Positions 24,692-33,589 of a DNA stretch of 64,000 nucleotides are shown one piece after another. Every line of letters starts with the position of its first letter. Positions within the stretch are counted from its first letter, which is position 1. Source of the DNA: DAOTKC01 sp035449045. Its GTDB lineage: Bacteria; Bacillota; Clostridia; Christensenellales; CAG-917. The notes beneath the pieces were generated by a model, which made no database searches, had not been told where the DNA came from, and was given only the letters and a program-made list of their open reading frames with translations. The position numbers and the translations under genes are program-made. Location: the NCBI GenBank assembly GCA_035449045.1, contig DAOTKC010000001.1, positions 1 through 64,000 on the forward strand, read 5' to 3'.

Positions 24692-26818
24692 CTATTCGTA
24701 AAACAGAAGGTCGGCGTAGTCGGGGTAAGGCAGCAGGTGGCGCGGGCAGAGCGTCTCCAACTTGTCGCCCGTCGCGCGCAGCCGTTTCATGGCGGGAATG
24801 ACGTCGTCGCGGTAAATCAGCGCTTTGGCGCGGGCATCACCCGAGGAGGAGGAGGCGCGCTTCAAGGCGTGCTCCAATGCCTTGATGCCGGCGTTGAACT
24901 TGGTAATCAGCTTTTCGAGCTCTTCCATTTTCTCAAACTGCACCGCGCCGAAGTTGCCGCACTTGGAGAGACTGTTAAAACTCTCGGCAAGGCTACCCTG
25001 ATACTGCATGACGGCGGGCAGAATCTGCGTCGAGGCCATAAGCAACATGGTGTTCGCCTCGATGTTGACGGTCTTGGAGTAGTTTTCAAGGTAGATTTCG
25101 CGACGCGAGTTGAGTTCCTTTTTGGTCAGAATGTTGTTTTCCTCATAGAGCCGCGTGATTTTCTCATAGGCCAGAACATCCAAGGCGTCGGGGGTGTTGG
25201 TAATTTCGGGCAGTCCGCGCCGTTTTGCCTCTTCACGCCACGCCTCGCAGTAGTTGTTGCCGTTGAAAATGACGCGGCGGTGCTTTCTCATGTATTTTAA
25301 GATTATTTCGGAAAGCAGGCGGTCGAGCTCAAGAGAGGGGCTTTTCTTTTGCGCGTCCTCTATTTCGTCGCAAATCCGCTTGAGCATCTCGGCGGTTATG
25401 GTGTTTATGACGATGTTGGGCGTCGCTATGCTGTCGCTCGCGCCCACCATTCTGAACTCGAACTTGTTGCCGGTAAAAGCGAAAGGCGAGGTGCGGTTTC
25501 TGTCGGTCATATCCTGCTGGAAAGAGGGCAGTGCGTGCGCGCCCATCTTTAAGTAGCTTTCAATCCGCTTGATGCCGGCGTGACCATTCTCAAGTTTATT
25601 GAACATTTCCTCGAGTTCTTCGCCTACGAACACCGATATGATGGCGGGGGGAGCCTCGTCGCCGCCCAGCCGCCACTCGTTGCCGGGGCAGGCCGCGCTC
25701 ATTCGGACGAGCTCGGCGTATTCGTCGACGCCGGCGATGACGGCGAGGAAGAAAATGAGGAAAATTTTATTGTCCATCGGCGTGCTGCCGGGATTTAAGA
25801 GATTGACTCCCTCCGCCGTCGAAATCGACCAATTGTTATGTTTACCGCTTCCGTTGACGCCGTTAAAGGGCTTTTCGTGCAGAAGGCAGGTCAAATTATA
25901 GCGGTCTGCAACCTTTTTCAGCATCTCCATGATGAGCTGGTTCTGGTCGGTCGCTATATTGCTGACGGTGAAGATGGAGGCGAGCTCGTGCTGGGCGGGC
26001 GCCGCTTCGTTGTGCTGTGTCTTGGCGGTGATGCCGAGCTTCCAAAGCTCCTCGTTGAGCCCCGACATAAAGGCGAGGACGCGGTCTTTAATGTTGGCGT
26101 AATATTGGTCGTTCTTTTCCTGACCTTTGGGCGGCGGCGCGCCGAACAGCGTGCGGCCGGTGAATTTAAGGTCAATCCTCTTTTTATACATCTCGCGGTC
26201 GACTAAGAAGTATTCCTGCTCGGCGCCGACGTTGGGATAGACTTTAGCGGTGTTTACGCCGAGGAGTTTAAGAAGCCTGACGCCCTCGCGGTTCAAAAAC
26301 TCGATGGAACGCAGAAGCGGCGTCTTTTTGTCGAGCGCTTCGCCGTTGTAGGCGCAAAACGCCGTCGGAATGCAGAGTATGCCGGTGCCGTCGGGCGAAC
26401 GTTTGATGAAGGCGGGCGAACTTATGTCCCATATGGTGTAGCCTCTCGCCTCGAAGGTGGCGCGGATGCCGCCCGAAGGCAGGCTGGATGCGTCGGCCTC
26501 GCCCTTGGTTAAGTTTTTGCCGGTAAACTCGAGTATGGTTTGGCCGGCGGCGTCGATCGAAATAAACGAATCGTGTTTTTCGGCCGTCGTGCCCGTCAGC
26601 GGCTGGAACCAGTGGGTGTAGTGGGTGACGCCTTTTTTCATGGCCCATTCTTTCATGGCGTCGGCGGCCTTGTCGGCGAGCTCGCGGTCGAGCGCGCCGT
26701 CGCTGTCGCGCGCCGCGATAAAGGCGCGGTAGTCCGCATCCGACATATATTCTTTCATGGCGGCGTCGGAAAACACTTCCGTTGCGAAAATATCGGTGAT
26801 TTTAGTGTTTGATTTCAT
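24692..26818 (-). CDS. glnN: Glutamine synthetase type III
   Basis: This 708-residue enzyme forms glutamine from glutamate, ammonia and ATP. Its length and motifs are those of type III GS: AEQEYFLVDREMYKKR, GRTLFGAPPPKGQ, LHEKPFNGVNGSGKHNNWS and VFIGNNY-like VIFNGNNYCEAW. Type III enzymes are common in anaerobes such as Bacteroides and Clostridia and assemble as double hexamers. The start at 26818 is chosen because AAGGATGAAAAA precedes it and the next residues fit the family; an in-frame upstream Met overlaps the promoter. A promoter with a roughly 90-nt leader lies upstream. No glnB-like or glnR-like gene is adjacent. Confidence 0.95.
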   Translation of the reverse strand: MKSNTKITDIFATEVFSDAAMKEYMSDADYRAFIAARDSDGALDRELADKAADAMKEWAMKKGVTHYTHWFQPLTGTTAEKHDSFISIDAAGQTILEFTGKNLTKGEADASSLPSGGIRATFEARGYTIWDISSPAFIKRSPDGTGILCIPTAFCAYNGEALDKKTPLLRSIEFLNREGVRLLKLLGVNTAKVYPNVGAEQEYFLVDREMYKKRIDLKFTGRTLFGAPPPKGQEKNDQYYANIKDRVLAFMSGLNEELWKLGITAKTQHNEAAPAQHELASIFTVSNIATDQNQLIMEMLKKVADRYNLTCLLHEKPFNGVNGSGKHNNWSISTAEGVNLLNPGSTPMDNKIFLIFFLAVIAGVDEYAELVRMSAACPGNEWRLGGDEAPPAIISVFVGEELEEMFNKLENGHAGIKRIESYLKMGAHALPSFQQDMTDRNRTSPFAFTGNKFEFRMVGASDSIATPNIVINTITAEMLKRICDEIEDAQKKSPSLELDRLLSEIILKYMRKHRRVIFNGNNYCEAWREEAKRRGLPEITNTPDALDVLAYEKITRLYEENNILTKKELNSRREIYLENYSKTVNIEANTMLLMASTQILPAVMQYQGSLAESFNSLSKCGNFGAVQFEKMEELEKLITKFNAGIKALEHALKRASSSSGDARAKALIYRDDVIPAMKRLRATGDKLETLCPRHLLPYPDYADLLFYE

Positions 26819-26915
26819 TTTTTCATCCTTAGAACTCTCGCGGTCTTTACCGAAAACTTTGTGCCGATATATGGTTTTGGTGTTCGGCTTTTTAAAGTAT
26901 AGTAAATTGTGCTTA

Positions 26916-26944
26916 ATTATAATATAAAACGTTTGATTTATCAA
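26916..26944 (-). promoter_or_regulatory. Promoter of glnN
   Basis: On the minus strand TTGATA (26939-26944), a 17-nt spacer and TATAAT (26916-26921). A second TATACT lies about 25 nt further downstream without a good -35. Confidence 0.65.
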
Positions 26945-27028
26945 CCGAATTGACCGACCGTGTTTTTAACTGCCCGTGACTTAAAGCTTTGCAGCGGTCT
27001 TAATGCGCTATGGTAAAAAATTTTATGG

Positions 27029-27057
27029 TTGCTATGAGCCGTTTAGTTTGGTATAAT
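27029..27057 (+). promoter_or_regulatory. Promoter of the DUF5058-type membrane pair
   Basis: TTGCTA (27029-27034), a 17-nt spacer and TATAAT (27052-27057) lie 27 nt upstream of the ATG at 27085. Confidence 0.65.
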
Positions 27058-27084
27058 TTTTATATTCTTACTTAGGAGCTATTA

Positions 27085-27921
27085 ATGGCGGCAAGTCAAA
27101 TTTTATCGGCGGCCGAGGTCAACAGCGTCTGGCTCTATCTTCTCTATGTTTTAATCGTGGTGTTCATTTTGGTGCAGGCGACTTTCTATCTTATAAAGTC
27201 GCTAAGGCGCGCCAAGCGCATCAAGATGGATATGGCGAAAATAAAAAAAGTGGTGACCTCCTCCGCGCTCTTTACCATATTACCCTCGGTGGGAATCTTT
27301 ATCGGCGTTTTGACGCTGGCGGGCTCGCTGGGCTTCCCCCTTCCCTCGATACGGCTCTCCGTAGTGGGCTCGCTTCAATACGAAACGATGGCCGCCGACA
27401 TAGTGGCGCAGCACGTCGGCGAGTTTTCGGGGCTCAAGGCGATGCTGGAGTCGATGGGACGGGGAATTGAACCCTCTGTGTTCGTGACGTTCGTCTTCGC
27501 CATGACCTTCGGAATAATTTGGGGACCGTTGTTCTGCCTCTTCTTTTATAAGCGGCTGCAGCCCAAAATGCTGTCGGCGGCCAAGAAAAACGACGACTTC
27601 GGCAAGGTGGTGTTTGCCGCCGTTTTCATCGGCATGGTGCTCGCCTATCTCTCCGTCGCCATCGGCGAGATTTTCTATCTCGTGCCCGGTGCCAAGCTCC
27701 CCTCGGGGCTGGCCGAAAGCGTGAGGGCTAACCCCAAAAACATTCACTCCGTCTACTACGGCCTCATTGCCGTCGTAGCTTCGGCGCTCACGATGTGGGG
27801 GCTTCAGGCGCTCATTACCAAGAAAAATCAAAAATGGCTGGAGAATTTCGCGCTTTCGTTCTCGATGATTGTCGGAATGCTTTCGGTAGCCGGCGTCCAC
27901 GCCATAGTTATGTATGCCTAA
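27085..27921 (+). CDS. DUF5058-like multi-pass membrane protein
   Basis: This 278-residue protein has about six to seven transmembrane helices. A basic loop RRAKRIKMDMAKIKKVV follows the first helix. The composition and the segment PSVGIFIGVLTLAGSLGFPL resemble the DUF5058 family as I remember it; this naming is tentative. AGGAG lies 7 nt before the ATG. The next gene starts 10 nt after its stop and is also a membrane protein, so the two probably form one complex, perhaps a transporter. No substrate can be inferred. Confidence 0.6.
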   Translation: MAASQILSAAEVNSVWLYLLYVLIVVFILVQATFYLIKSLRRAKRIKMDMAKIKKVVTSSALFTILPSVGIFIGVLTLAGSLGFPLPSIRLSVVGSLQYETMAADIVAQHVGEFSGLKAMLESMGRGIEPSVFVTFVFAMTFGIIWGPLFCLFFYKRLQPKMLSAAKKNDDFGKVVFAAVFIGMVLAYLSVAIGEIFYLVPGAKLPSGLAESVRANPKNIHSVYYGLIAVVASALTMWGLQALITKKNQKWLENFALSFSMIVGMLSVAGVHAIVMYA

Positions 27922-27931
27922 GGAGGGGAAT

Positions 27932-28726
27932 ATGGAAGACTATAACGTAAAACTACACCGCCTCGGGCGAATTTGGACATTGATTGCGCTGCTCGCCATG
28001 ACCGCCGTGCCCGTGCTTGCCTGCATAATTTTGGGCACCGGTCCCGAGTGGGGCGCGCTCGCCGTCGCACTAGGCATACTCGCCGCCATGAATATACCGG
28101 TCGCGCTCGGCGAGGTCTTTGCCTACTCCTACATTTTAGGAACCAACGGCACCTATCTCGCATTCATAACCGGCAACCTTTCCAATCTCAAAATCCCCTG
28201 CGTCATCAACGCCGCCAATCTAGCCGGCACTACGGTGGGCACCGAGGAAAACGAGCTGGCGTCCACCATTTCCATCGCCGTTTCCACCATAGTCAACACC
28301 CTCGTCATAGGACTCGGCGTGCTTCTGGTCGCGGTGACGCCCGCCGCCTCCATCTTCGAGCATCCCGCGCTTCAGCCTGCATTTAACGTCGTCGTCTATG
28401 CATTATTCGGCGCTTTAGGCGGACAATATATTGTAAAACACCCCAAAATCGCGGTGCTGCCGTTCTTGGGAATGACCGCCCTCACCGTCATTTTAGTGGT
28501 TTCGGGCATGGGCGGCACGCTGGTCAAAACCAGCTATATGGTGTTTGTGGGCGTCGTCGCCTGCTTCTTCAACGCCAAGCGGCTTTACAATAAAAAACAA
28601 AGGGAGACGGTTGTATTAAACGGCGGCGAAGAGGTGAACGCGGCGGAAAACTGCCAAACTCAACCTAAAGTGGAAGACGCGCCCGCCGACACCGCACCTT
28701 CCGACGGCGGCGAAGCCGAAGAATAG
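27932..28726 (+). CDS. Membrane protein partner of the DUF5058-like protein
   Basis: This 264-residue protein has about seven transmembrane helices and a cytosolic acidic tail rich in Glu, Ala and Pro. The start at 27932 is fixed by AAGGAGGGG just upstream. Segments TNGTYLAFITGNLSNLKIPC and STISIAVSTIVNTLVIGLGV suggest helices with polar positions, as in transport proteins. It is translationally close to the preceding membrane gene. I do not recognise a named family. Joint transport or sensing is inferred from pairing only. Confidence 0.6.
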   Translation: MEDYNVKLHRLGRIWTLIALLAMTAVPVLACIILGTGPEWGALAVALGILAAMNIPVALGEVFAYSYILGTNGTYLAFITGNLSNLKIPCVINAANLAGTTVGTEENELASTISIAVSTIVNTLVIGLGVLLVAVTPAASIFEHPALQPAFNVVVYALFGALGGQYIVKHPKIAVLPFLGMTALTVILVVSGMGGTLVKTSYMVFVGVVACFFNAKRLYNKKQRETVVLNGGEEVNAAENCQTQPKVEDAPADTAPSDGGEAEE

Positions 28727-28853
28727 TTTATTATAAAAATACGCGTAAATTTAGGCTAGAGCGAATCTTTAAATCTAACCATGGGCGCTAAAGTAACGAA
28801 TTATACTTTGGCAAAATATCGTGCTTGAGCAGGTTAAAAAGAACGGAGGCAAT

Positions 28854-30953
28854 ATGGCAATGAGAAAAATACTTATTTTTGTTTTGGTGCTGATGCTTGC
28901 TGCGTCGCTCTTTGCCTGCGTCAAGCAAACTCCGGCGAAAAAGCAGCCGCCCGCGGTAGTAACCGAAAAAATTGAGGCGGACGAGTTTTGGGACGAGCTG
29001 TTTTCGGCGTTTTCGGGCGTCGGTAAGACGGCGGTAGACCCTTCTAAAGATTTAATGATATCGCTCGCGATCGACGCTTCAATTGACTTTGGCGAGGTGA
29101 GCGAAAGCGTCAAGCTTTCGGCCGACCTCATCATCGACCGCACAAGCATAGGCGAGCGCGCCGGCGAGAAGACGGCAATCAAACTTTCGGGCGAACTTTC
29201 AAAAACGCCCTTCACTCTTGCCTATTTCATGGCCGAGCCAAAAAAGCTCTATCTCGAATATAACGGCAAAAAGCAATATTTGGGGATTGACCTCGGCATC
29301 AACGACACTTTCGCCAACGCCGTCGACGGAATTTTGAACTCCTACGATTTCGGGCTGGGGTTTCCGGTCATGGGCCTTATCGACGAGCTCATTTACACCT
29401 TCGGCGACAATTTCAATGTAAACTCGGCGGCGGCGGTGCTTTTAGACCTTCTCGACATTGAATCGCTGCTTTCGGGCATGGAAGCCGACCCCATGCTGAT
29501 GACAATGCTGAACGGCATTTTAGAAAACGGCAAGACCGATTTCGCCGGCACAATCAAAGGCTTCTCGGGCTTTATTTTAGATGGCGAAGCCGTTTTCAAG
29601 ACCTCGGACGACAAATCCTTCAAAGCGGCGGTGTCGCCCGTTCTCGTTTCCCTGCTCGGCGGCGTCTTGGGCGGCAGCCCTTTGTTTGAGAGTGGCAACA
29701 CCTTTGAAATTAGCTTTACCAAAAAGACCGCCGAGGCGGGCGCGCCGCTCGACGCAATTAATATCGACGGCACGCTCCTAGGCTACGGCAAGGACGAGGA
29801 CAAAAATATTTCGCTGCACCTCGGCTTAAGCGGGTTTTCGATTAAAAACGCCGACGGAAGCAAGGCCAAAGAGCTTCTCGGAGTGTCGGACGACTATCAA
29901 AGCTTTTCGGCAAAAGGAACCTTCCGGCTCCACCTCCCTCAAGGCTTTTTAAAGCTGACGCTTCCCGCGGGCAGCGTCTCCGGGCATGAGGTGAATCAGG
30001 TTGACCTCGCCGCGACCTATCTGATTGAAGCCGACGTCCGCTTAAATTTGGACGATTTGACCAAGACCGCTCTCGACTTGAAAATCACCGGAGGTCAGAC
30101 CGACGTTCTCACCGCCGTCTATTTCGACAACGAGGGCGGCAACGGCACGCTGAGGCTGAAGCTCAACAAGGATGAGCCGATGGCGTGGTATTTGGCCTAT
30201 CTCGTCGAAAAGCACATTTTAGATAACCAAGACGCTTCGGTAAAGGCGGCGTTTAAAGAAAAATACGAGTTGGAAGTTACCGGCATAGATTTACAGTCTG
30301 CGCTGCCCGTTTGGACGGGCGGCGGAGCCGAAGCACTCCGTCCCGGCGAAGTTATCGGCGCGCTTGACTTTTTGCTTTCGCTCATTATGCCCGAGGGAGA
30401 AACTCCCGCCATATTTTCTCCCGATTTATTATTCGGCAAGGGCTTTTTGAGCTTTTTTGCCGACAACCTCTCTACCTATGAAACCTCTACGGGTTCCAGC
30501 GGGTTTACCGGCAGAAAAATCGAATTCACCACTCTCTATCTCGGCTTAGAGCAGCTTTTTAGAAGCGAGCGTTGGTCGACGAGAACCGAATTGGCGTCCC
30601 TCATTTTCAACGCCCCCGCCGATTGGGGCGGCAAGACGACGGCTCAAAAAGTAGCCGAAATCAACACGCTTTTCGCGGGTTCCGCCTTTGTGGGCGCGGG
30701 AGTTCAAACGATTGAAAACATTCTTTCGGGCAATGTGGTCATAGCACGGATTTCGGATGATCCCGACTATGATTTCGTAAGCTCAATATACTACACGCTC
30801 GCCGAAAAAACGCTGAACCTTTCCTCGCTTATTAACTTCGGCGCGGCCGAGCCCTCGGGCGAACTCACGCTTTCGGACGACTCGCCGAGCATCACCGCCT
30901 CCGTCCCGCTGATTGAATGGGGCGACTTCTGGCACGAGCTGTTCGGCTCTTAA
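28854..30953 (+). CDS. Large lipoprotein of unknown function
   Basis: This protein has about 699 residues and a lipoprotein signal MRKILIFVLVLMLAASLFAC; the start at 28854 follows GGAGGCAAT. After the lipobox it is a long, soluble, beta-rich sequence with repeated phrases such as KLYLEYNGKKQYLGIDLG and LDLLDIESLLSGM, and it begins and ends with similar WDELF/WHELF motifs. It has no recognised enzymatic motif. Similar large lipid-attached proteins decorate clostridial cell surfaces. It lies alone between the membrane pair and a strong terminator. Confidence 0.7.
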   Translation: MAMRKILIFVLVLMLAASLFACVKQTPAKKQPPAVVTEKIEADEFWDELFSAFSGVGKTAVDPSKDLMISLAIDASIDFGEVSESVKLSADLIIDRTSIGERAGEKTAIKLSGELSKTPFTLAYFMAEPKKLYLEYNGKKQYLGIDLGINDTFANAVDGILNSYDFGLGFPVMGLIDELIYTFGDNFNVNSAAAVLLDLLDIESLLSGMEADPMLMTMLNGILENGKTDFAGTIKGFSGFILDGEAVFKTSDDKSFKAAVSPVLVSLLGGVLGGSPLFESGNTFEISFTKKTAEAGAPLDAINIDGTLLGYGKDEDKNISLHLGLSGFSIKNADGSKAKELLGVSDDYQSFSAKGTFRLHLPQGFLKLTLPAGSVSGHEVNQVDLAATYLIEADVRLNLDDLTKTALDLKITGGQTDVLTAVYFDNEGGNGTLRLKLNKDEPMAWYLAYLVEKHILDNQDASVKAAFKEKYELEVTGIDLQSALPVWTGGGAEALRPGEVIGALDFLLSLIMPEGETPAIFSPDLLFGKGFLSFFADNLSTYETSTGSSGFTGRKIEFTTLYLGLEQLFRSERWSTRTELASLIFNAPADWGGKTTAQKVAEINTLFAGSAFVGAGVQTIENILSGNVVIARISDDPDYDFVSSIYYTLAEKTLNLSSLINFGAAEPSGELTLSDDSPSITASVPLIEWGDFWHELFGS

Positions 30954-31007
30954 TCGGTAATTCAATAATAAGCAAACACATTTGAATAGAAAATTCTCGT
31001 TACAAAC

Positions 31008-31035
31008 AAAAAAACGCGCGGCGCGCGTTTTTTTT
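31008..31035 (+). terminator. Rho-independent terminator after the large lipoprotein gene
   Basis: AAAACGCGC and GCGCGTTTT arms with a 3-nt loop end in eight T residues. The A-run on the other side could also stop the convergent birA transcript. Confidence 0.85.
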
Positions 31036-31156
31036 AATGGTTTTTTGTTTAACAGTTTTTACTATAAAGCTTGAAAAAAATTCTAAAGTGTAGTTTTCTT
31101 AAACTATTTTAAGATTTTGTAACCGAGCTTGTCGGTTTTCAGTCAAAAAAATTGTG

Positions 31157-31846
31157 CTATTTGACTATGCTTTCGGCGGAGGAAATGATATGGTTACCCT
31201 CTACGATTAGATAGCCTTCCTCGGTAATGCCGCAGGCCGTTCCCGTCAAGGTTTCGCCGTTTTCGGTGAAGGTAACGGCGCGGCCGATTGTAGTTGAGCG
31301 GGAAAGGTAATAATCCCGATTAAACCCGCCTAAGAGAAGTGTTTGAACGGTTTTTGCTACTATCTTCTCGGCCGTTCTTTTGGTTTTTAAGCCGAGCGGG
31401 CAGGCGAAGCCCGAAATATCTTTTGGGAAGCCATCTTTAGAATAGTTGAGCCCCATTCCCAGCGCTATCAGCCGTTCTTCGCCGCGCATAAAGCTTTCGG
31501 CGAGGATTCCCGCCGCTTTTTTATCTCCCAAATATAAGTCGTTAATCCATTTTATGCCGCACCGGACGCCTGATTCTTCCTCGATTGCCGAGGCAAGCGC
31601 GGCGGCGGCGCGCACGGTGAGAAGGGCGGCGTTATCGTAAGGTAACACTAACGTGAAATACAGTCCACCGCGGTAGGAGCGGAAGCTTTTGCCGCTTCTT
31701 CCCCTCCCCGATGTCTGGCAAGACGCGATGATAAGTGTGTTCGCGCCCTCGCTTCTTGCCAAGCCGTTGGTGGAGGAAACGGCGCCGAAGCTCTTAACAT
31801 CGACGCCGCTTAACAACTTTTGAATTCTCGTTTTCGATAATTTCAC
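31157..31846 (-). CDS. birA: Biotin--[acetyl-CoA-carboxylase] ligase, enzyme domain only
   Basis: This 229-residue protein attaches biotin to carboxylase carrier domains. It shows the ATP/biotin motif GRGRSGKSF, the SSTN loop near the N-terminus, IKWINDLYL (family KWPND) and a C-terminal SH3-like domain. It lacks the N-terminal DNA-binding helix-turn-helix found in bifunctional BirA repressors, so it should not regulate transcription directly. No biotin or carboxylase genes are next to it. The start is the ATG at 31846. Confidence 0.92.
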   Translation of the reverse strand: MKLSKTRIQKLLSGVDVKSFGAVSSTNGLARSEGANTLIIASCQTSGRGRSGKSFRSYRGGLYFTLVLPYDNAALLTVRAAAALASAIEEESGVRCGIKWINDLYLGDKKAAGILAESFMRGEERLIALGMGLNYSKDGFPKDISGFACPLGLKTKRTAEKIVAKTVQTLLLGGFNRDYYLSRSTTIGRAVTFTENGETLTGTACGITEEGYLIVEGNHIISSAESIVK

Positions 31847-31889
31847 TTTCTGCCTTTCAATAAGAGGTCTAAAAAGCTTTATTTAAGCC

Positions 31890-32423
31890 TTAAAAATTTT
31901 TCATCTCGAGCATAAAGTAGCTTTGAGGATGGTCGCAGACGGGACAAATTTCGGGCGCTTCCTTGCCGACTATCTTGTGGCCGCAGTTTCTGCACTCCCA
32001 AACGACCTCGGCGTCCTTTTTGAACACCTTGTCTTCCGTCACGTTCTTTAAAAGGGCGCGGTAGCGTTCCTCGTGCTTTTTCTCGACGGATGCCACCCTC
32101 CTGAATTTTTCGGCGATCTCCGAAAATCCCTCGGCGTCGGCCTCCTCCGCCATCCGCTTATACATATCCGTCCATTCCTCGAACTCGCCCGTAGCCGCGG
32201 CCAGCAGGTTTTCGGCGGTCGTGCCTATGCCGTGAAAGAGCTTGAACCACATTTTGGCGTGCTCTTTTTCGTTGTTGGCGGTCTCTTCAAAGATGGCCGC
32301 AATCTGCTCGTAACCGTCCTTTTTGGCTTTGCTCGCGAAATAGGAATATTTGTTTCTCGCCTGGCTTTCGCCCGCGAACGCCTCCATCAAATTTTTCTCG
32401 GTTTTGGAACCTTTCAACTCCAT
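31890..32423 (-). CDS. rbr: Rubrerythrin
   Basis: This 177-residue protein is a non-heme diiron peroxidase that protects anaerobes from hydrogen peroxide. The ferritin-like diiron ligands lie in EAFAGESQARNKYSYFA, EETANNEKEHAKMW and VEKKHEERYRALL. The C-terminal rubredoxin domain has CRNCG and CPVCDHPQSYF, the four cysteines for the FeS4 site. The promoter and a GGAGGAAATGAGTT SD are clear. It suggests an anaerobic lifestyle. Confidence 0.97.
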   Translation of the reverse strand: MELKGSKTEKNLMEAFAGESQARNKYSYFASKAKKDGYEQIAAIFEETANNEKEHAKMWFKLFHGIGTTAENLLAAATGEFEEWTDMYKRMAEEADAEGFSEIAEKFRRVASVEKKHEERYRALLKNVTEDKVFKKDAEVVWECRNCGHKIVGKEAPEICPVCDHPQSYFMLEMKNF

Positions 32424-32453
32424 AACTCATTTCCTCCGTTAGTTTATTAGTTA

Positions 32454-32482
32454 ATTTTAACATAGCGGTATGCATTTTGCAA
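32454..32482 (-). promoter_or_regulatory. Promoter of the rubrerythrin gene
   Basis: TTGCAA (32477-32482), a 17-nt spacer and TAAAAT (32454-32459) on the minus strand, about 30 nt from the ATG. Confidence 0.6.
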
Positions 32483-32581
32483 TATAAAGCGCGCTTAAAT
32501 TCATAGTCGCTACCACTTAATCCGAAAACGCGCCCACGCTAACATACACTTGGATTGCGCAGCAAAACCAAGCTAAAAAAA

Positions 32582-33253
32582 TCAGTAAGTTGCCAAAAAG
32601 CCGGCGATGCCCGAAAAAATGCGATAGGAAATCTCATCTAAAAAGGCGGGGTCCCGCAAAAGCTTTTCATCGAGCGGATTGGACAAAAAACCGCACTCCA
32701 CGATAATGGACGGGACGTCGGAGCATTTGACTATGAAAAAATCGCCCGCAAGGGGGATGTAATCCCGCCCCGAATATTTGCGGTTGATATGAAGGTTGAG
32801 TGTGTCCTGCATGAATTTTCCGAACGCCTCGGACGCCTCGTTCTTGCCGTTATAAAACACTTGGCTTCCCCGCCTGACCGGCGAAGGATAATAATTCATA
32901 TGAATGCTTACGACGAGCGCGGCGGATGACGACTTGATTATTTCGCCGCGCTTTTGCATATCCCGCGCCTTGAAGCTTCCCCCCTCGCGGCCGACCGGCG
33001 CGTTTTCGCCCTTTCGCGTCATGACCACCGAAAAACCGGCATCCGAAAGCCACCTTTCCAGCCTTTTTGCGACGTCTAAATTTATCTCGCATTCATACAC
33101 GCCGGTCTCCCGCCCCCTGACGCCGCCGTCGGGCCAGCCATGTCCGGCATCGACCACTATAACCGCGCTCGGTTTAGGCGAAAAAGCCGCCGCAGTGAGC
33201 GGCGCGACCGTCGCCGTCAAAGCGACAAAAACCGACAAAAATATAATAAACAC
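32582..33253 (-). CDS. cwlD: N-acetylmuramoyl-L-alanine amidase CwlD (spore cortex)
   Basis: This 223-residue protein is an Amidase_3 zinc enzyme. Zinc ligands are in VVDAGHGWPDGG, the Glu of VYECEINLDVAKRL and the His of VVSIHMNYYPSP; the catalytic Glu is in SIIVECGFLSNP. The segment RDMQKRGEIIKSSSA and GSQVFYNGKN are typical of CwlD, which removes peptides so that muramic-delta-lactam can form in spore cortex. A signal sequence opens the protein. The GTG at 33253 is the only conventional start in this frame but lacks an SD; a GGGAGGG lies 40 nt upstream, before an in-frame ATT (33289) that would add a basic KKR stretch. The real start may be that ATT. Confidence 0.9.
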   Translation of the reverse strand: MFIIFLSVFVALTATVAPLTAAAFSPKPSAVIVVDAGHGWPDGGVRGRETGVYECEINLDVAKRLERWLSDAGFSVVMTRKGENAPVGREGGSFKARDMQKRGEIIKSSSAALVVSIHMNYYPSPVRRGSQVFYNGKNEASEAFGKFMQDTLNLHINRKYSGRDYIPLAGDFFIVKCSDVPSIIVECGFLSNPLDEKLLRDPAFLDEISYRIFSGIAGFLATY

Positions 33254-33339
33254 CAGTCGTTTTTTGGTTATCGCAACTATCCCAACAATAAACCCTCCCT
33301 AAAAGCCGAATTCGGTAAAAAATGCATAATAATGCAGGG

Positions 33340-33531
33340 TTATCCCCAAAGTTGTCCACATTTTAAGGCGCGCGTGTGGACAACTGAGATTATTTCACGC
33401 CCCAAACATCTCCGTATGTTGTGATTTTATGAGAAAAATCGAGGGGTTATGAGCCTAAAATTTTTCGTCATTTTTCCACATTTTTCGCTTAACATTTTTC
33501 GGGATTTTAAGTTAAAAAATTTTATGCATAA
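33340..33531. other. DnaA-box-like cluster beside phased AT-rich repeats
   Basis: The 336-bp divergent spacer between cwlD and the PRC-barrel gene holds four 9-mers each one base from TTATCCACA: TTATCCCCA (33340-33348), TTGTCCACA (33352-33360), an inverted copy at 33375-33383 and TTTTCCACA (33472-33480). The second and third form an 11-bp perfect inverted repeat AGTTGTCCACA/TGTGGACAACT. From 33460 the heptamer ATTTTTC recurs at 33460, 33470, 33480 and 33494, in an AT-rich stretch. This resembles an origin or a DnaA-controlled region. Confidence 0.55.
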
Positions 33532-33589
33532 ACGACGCGCCTCGCGCGTATTTTTTTATATAAAGGAAGACGAAGGAGTAGATTTTTCT

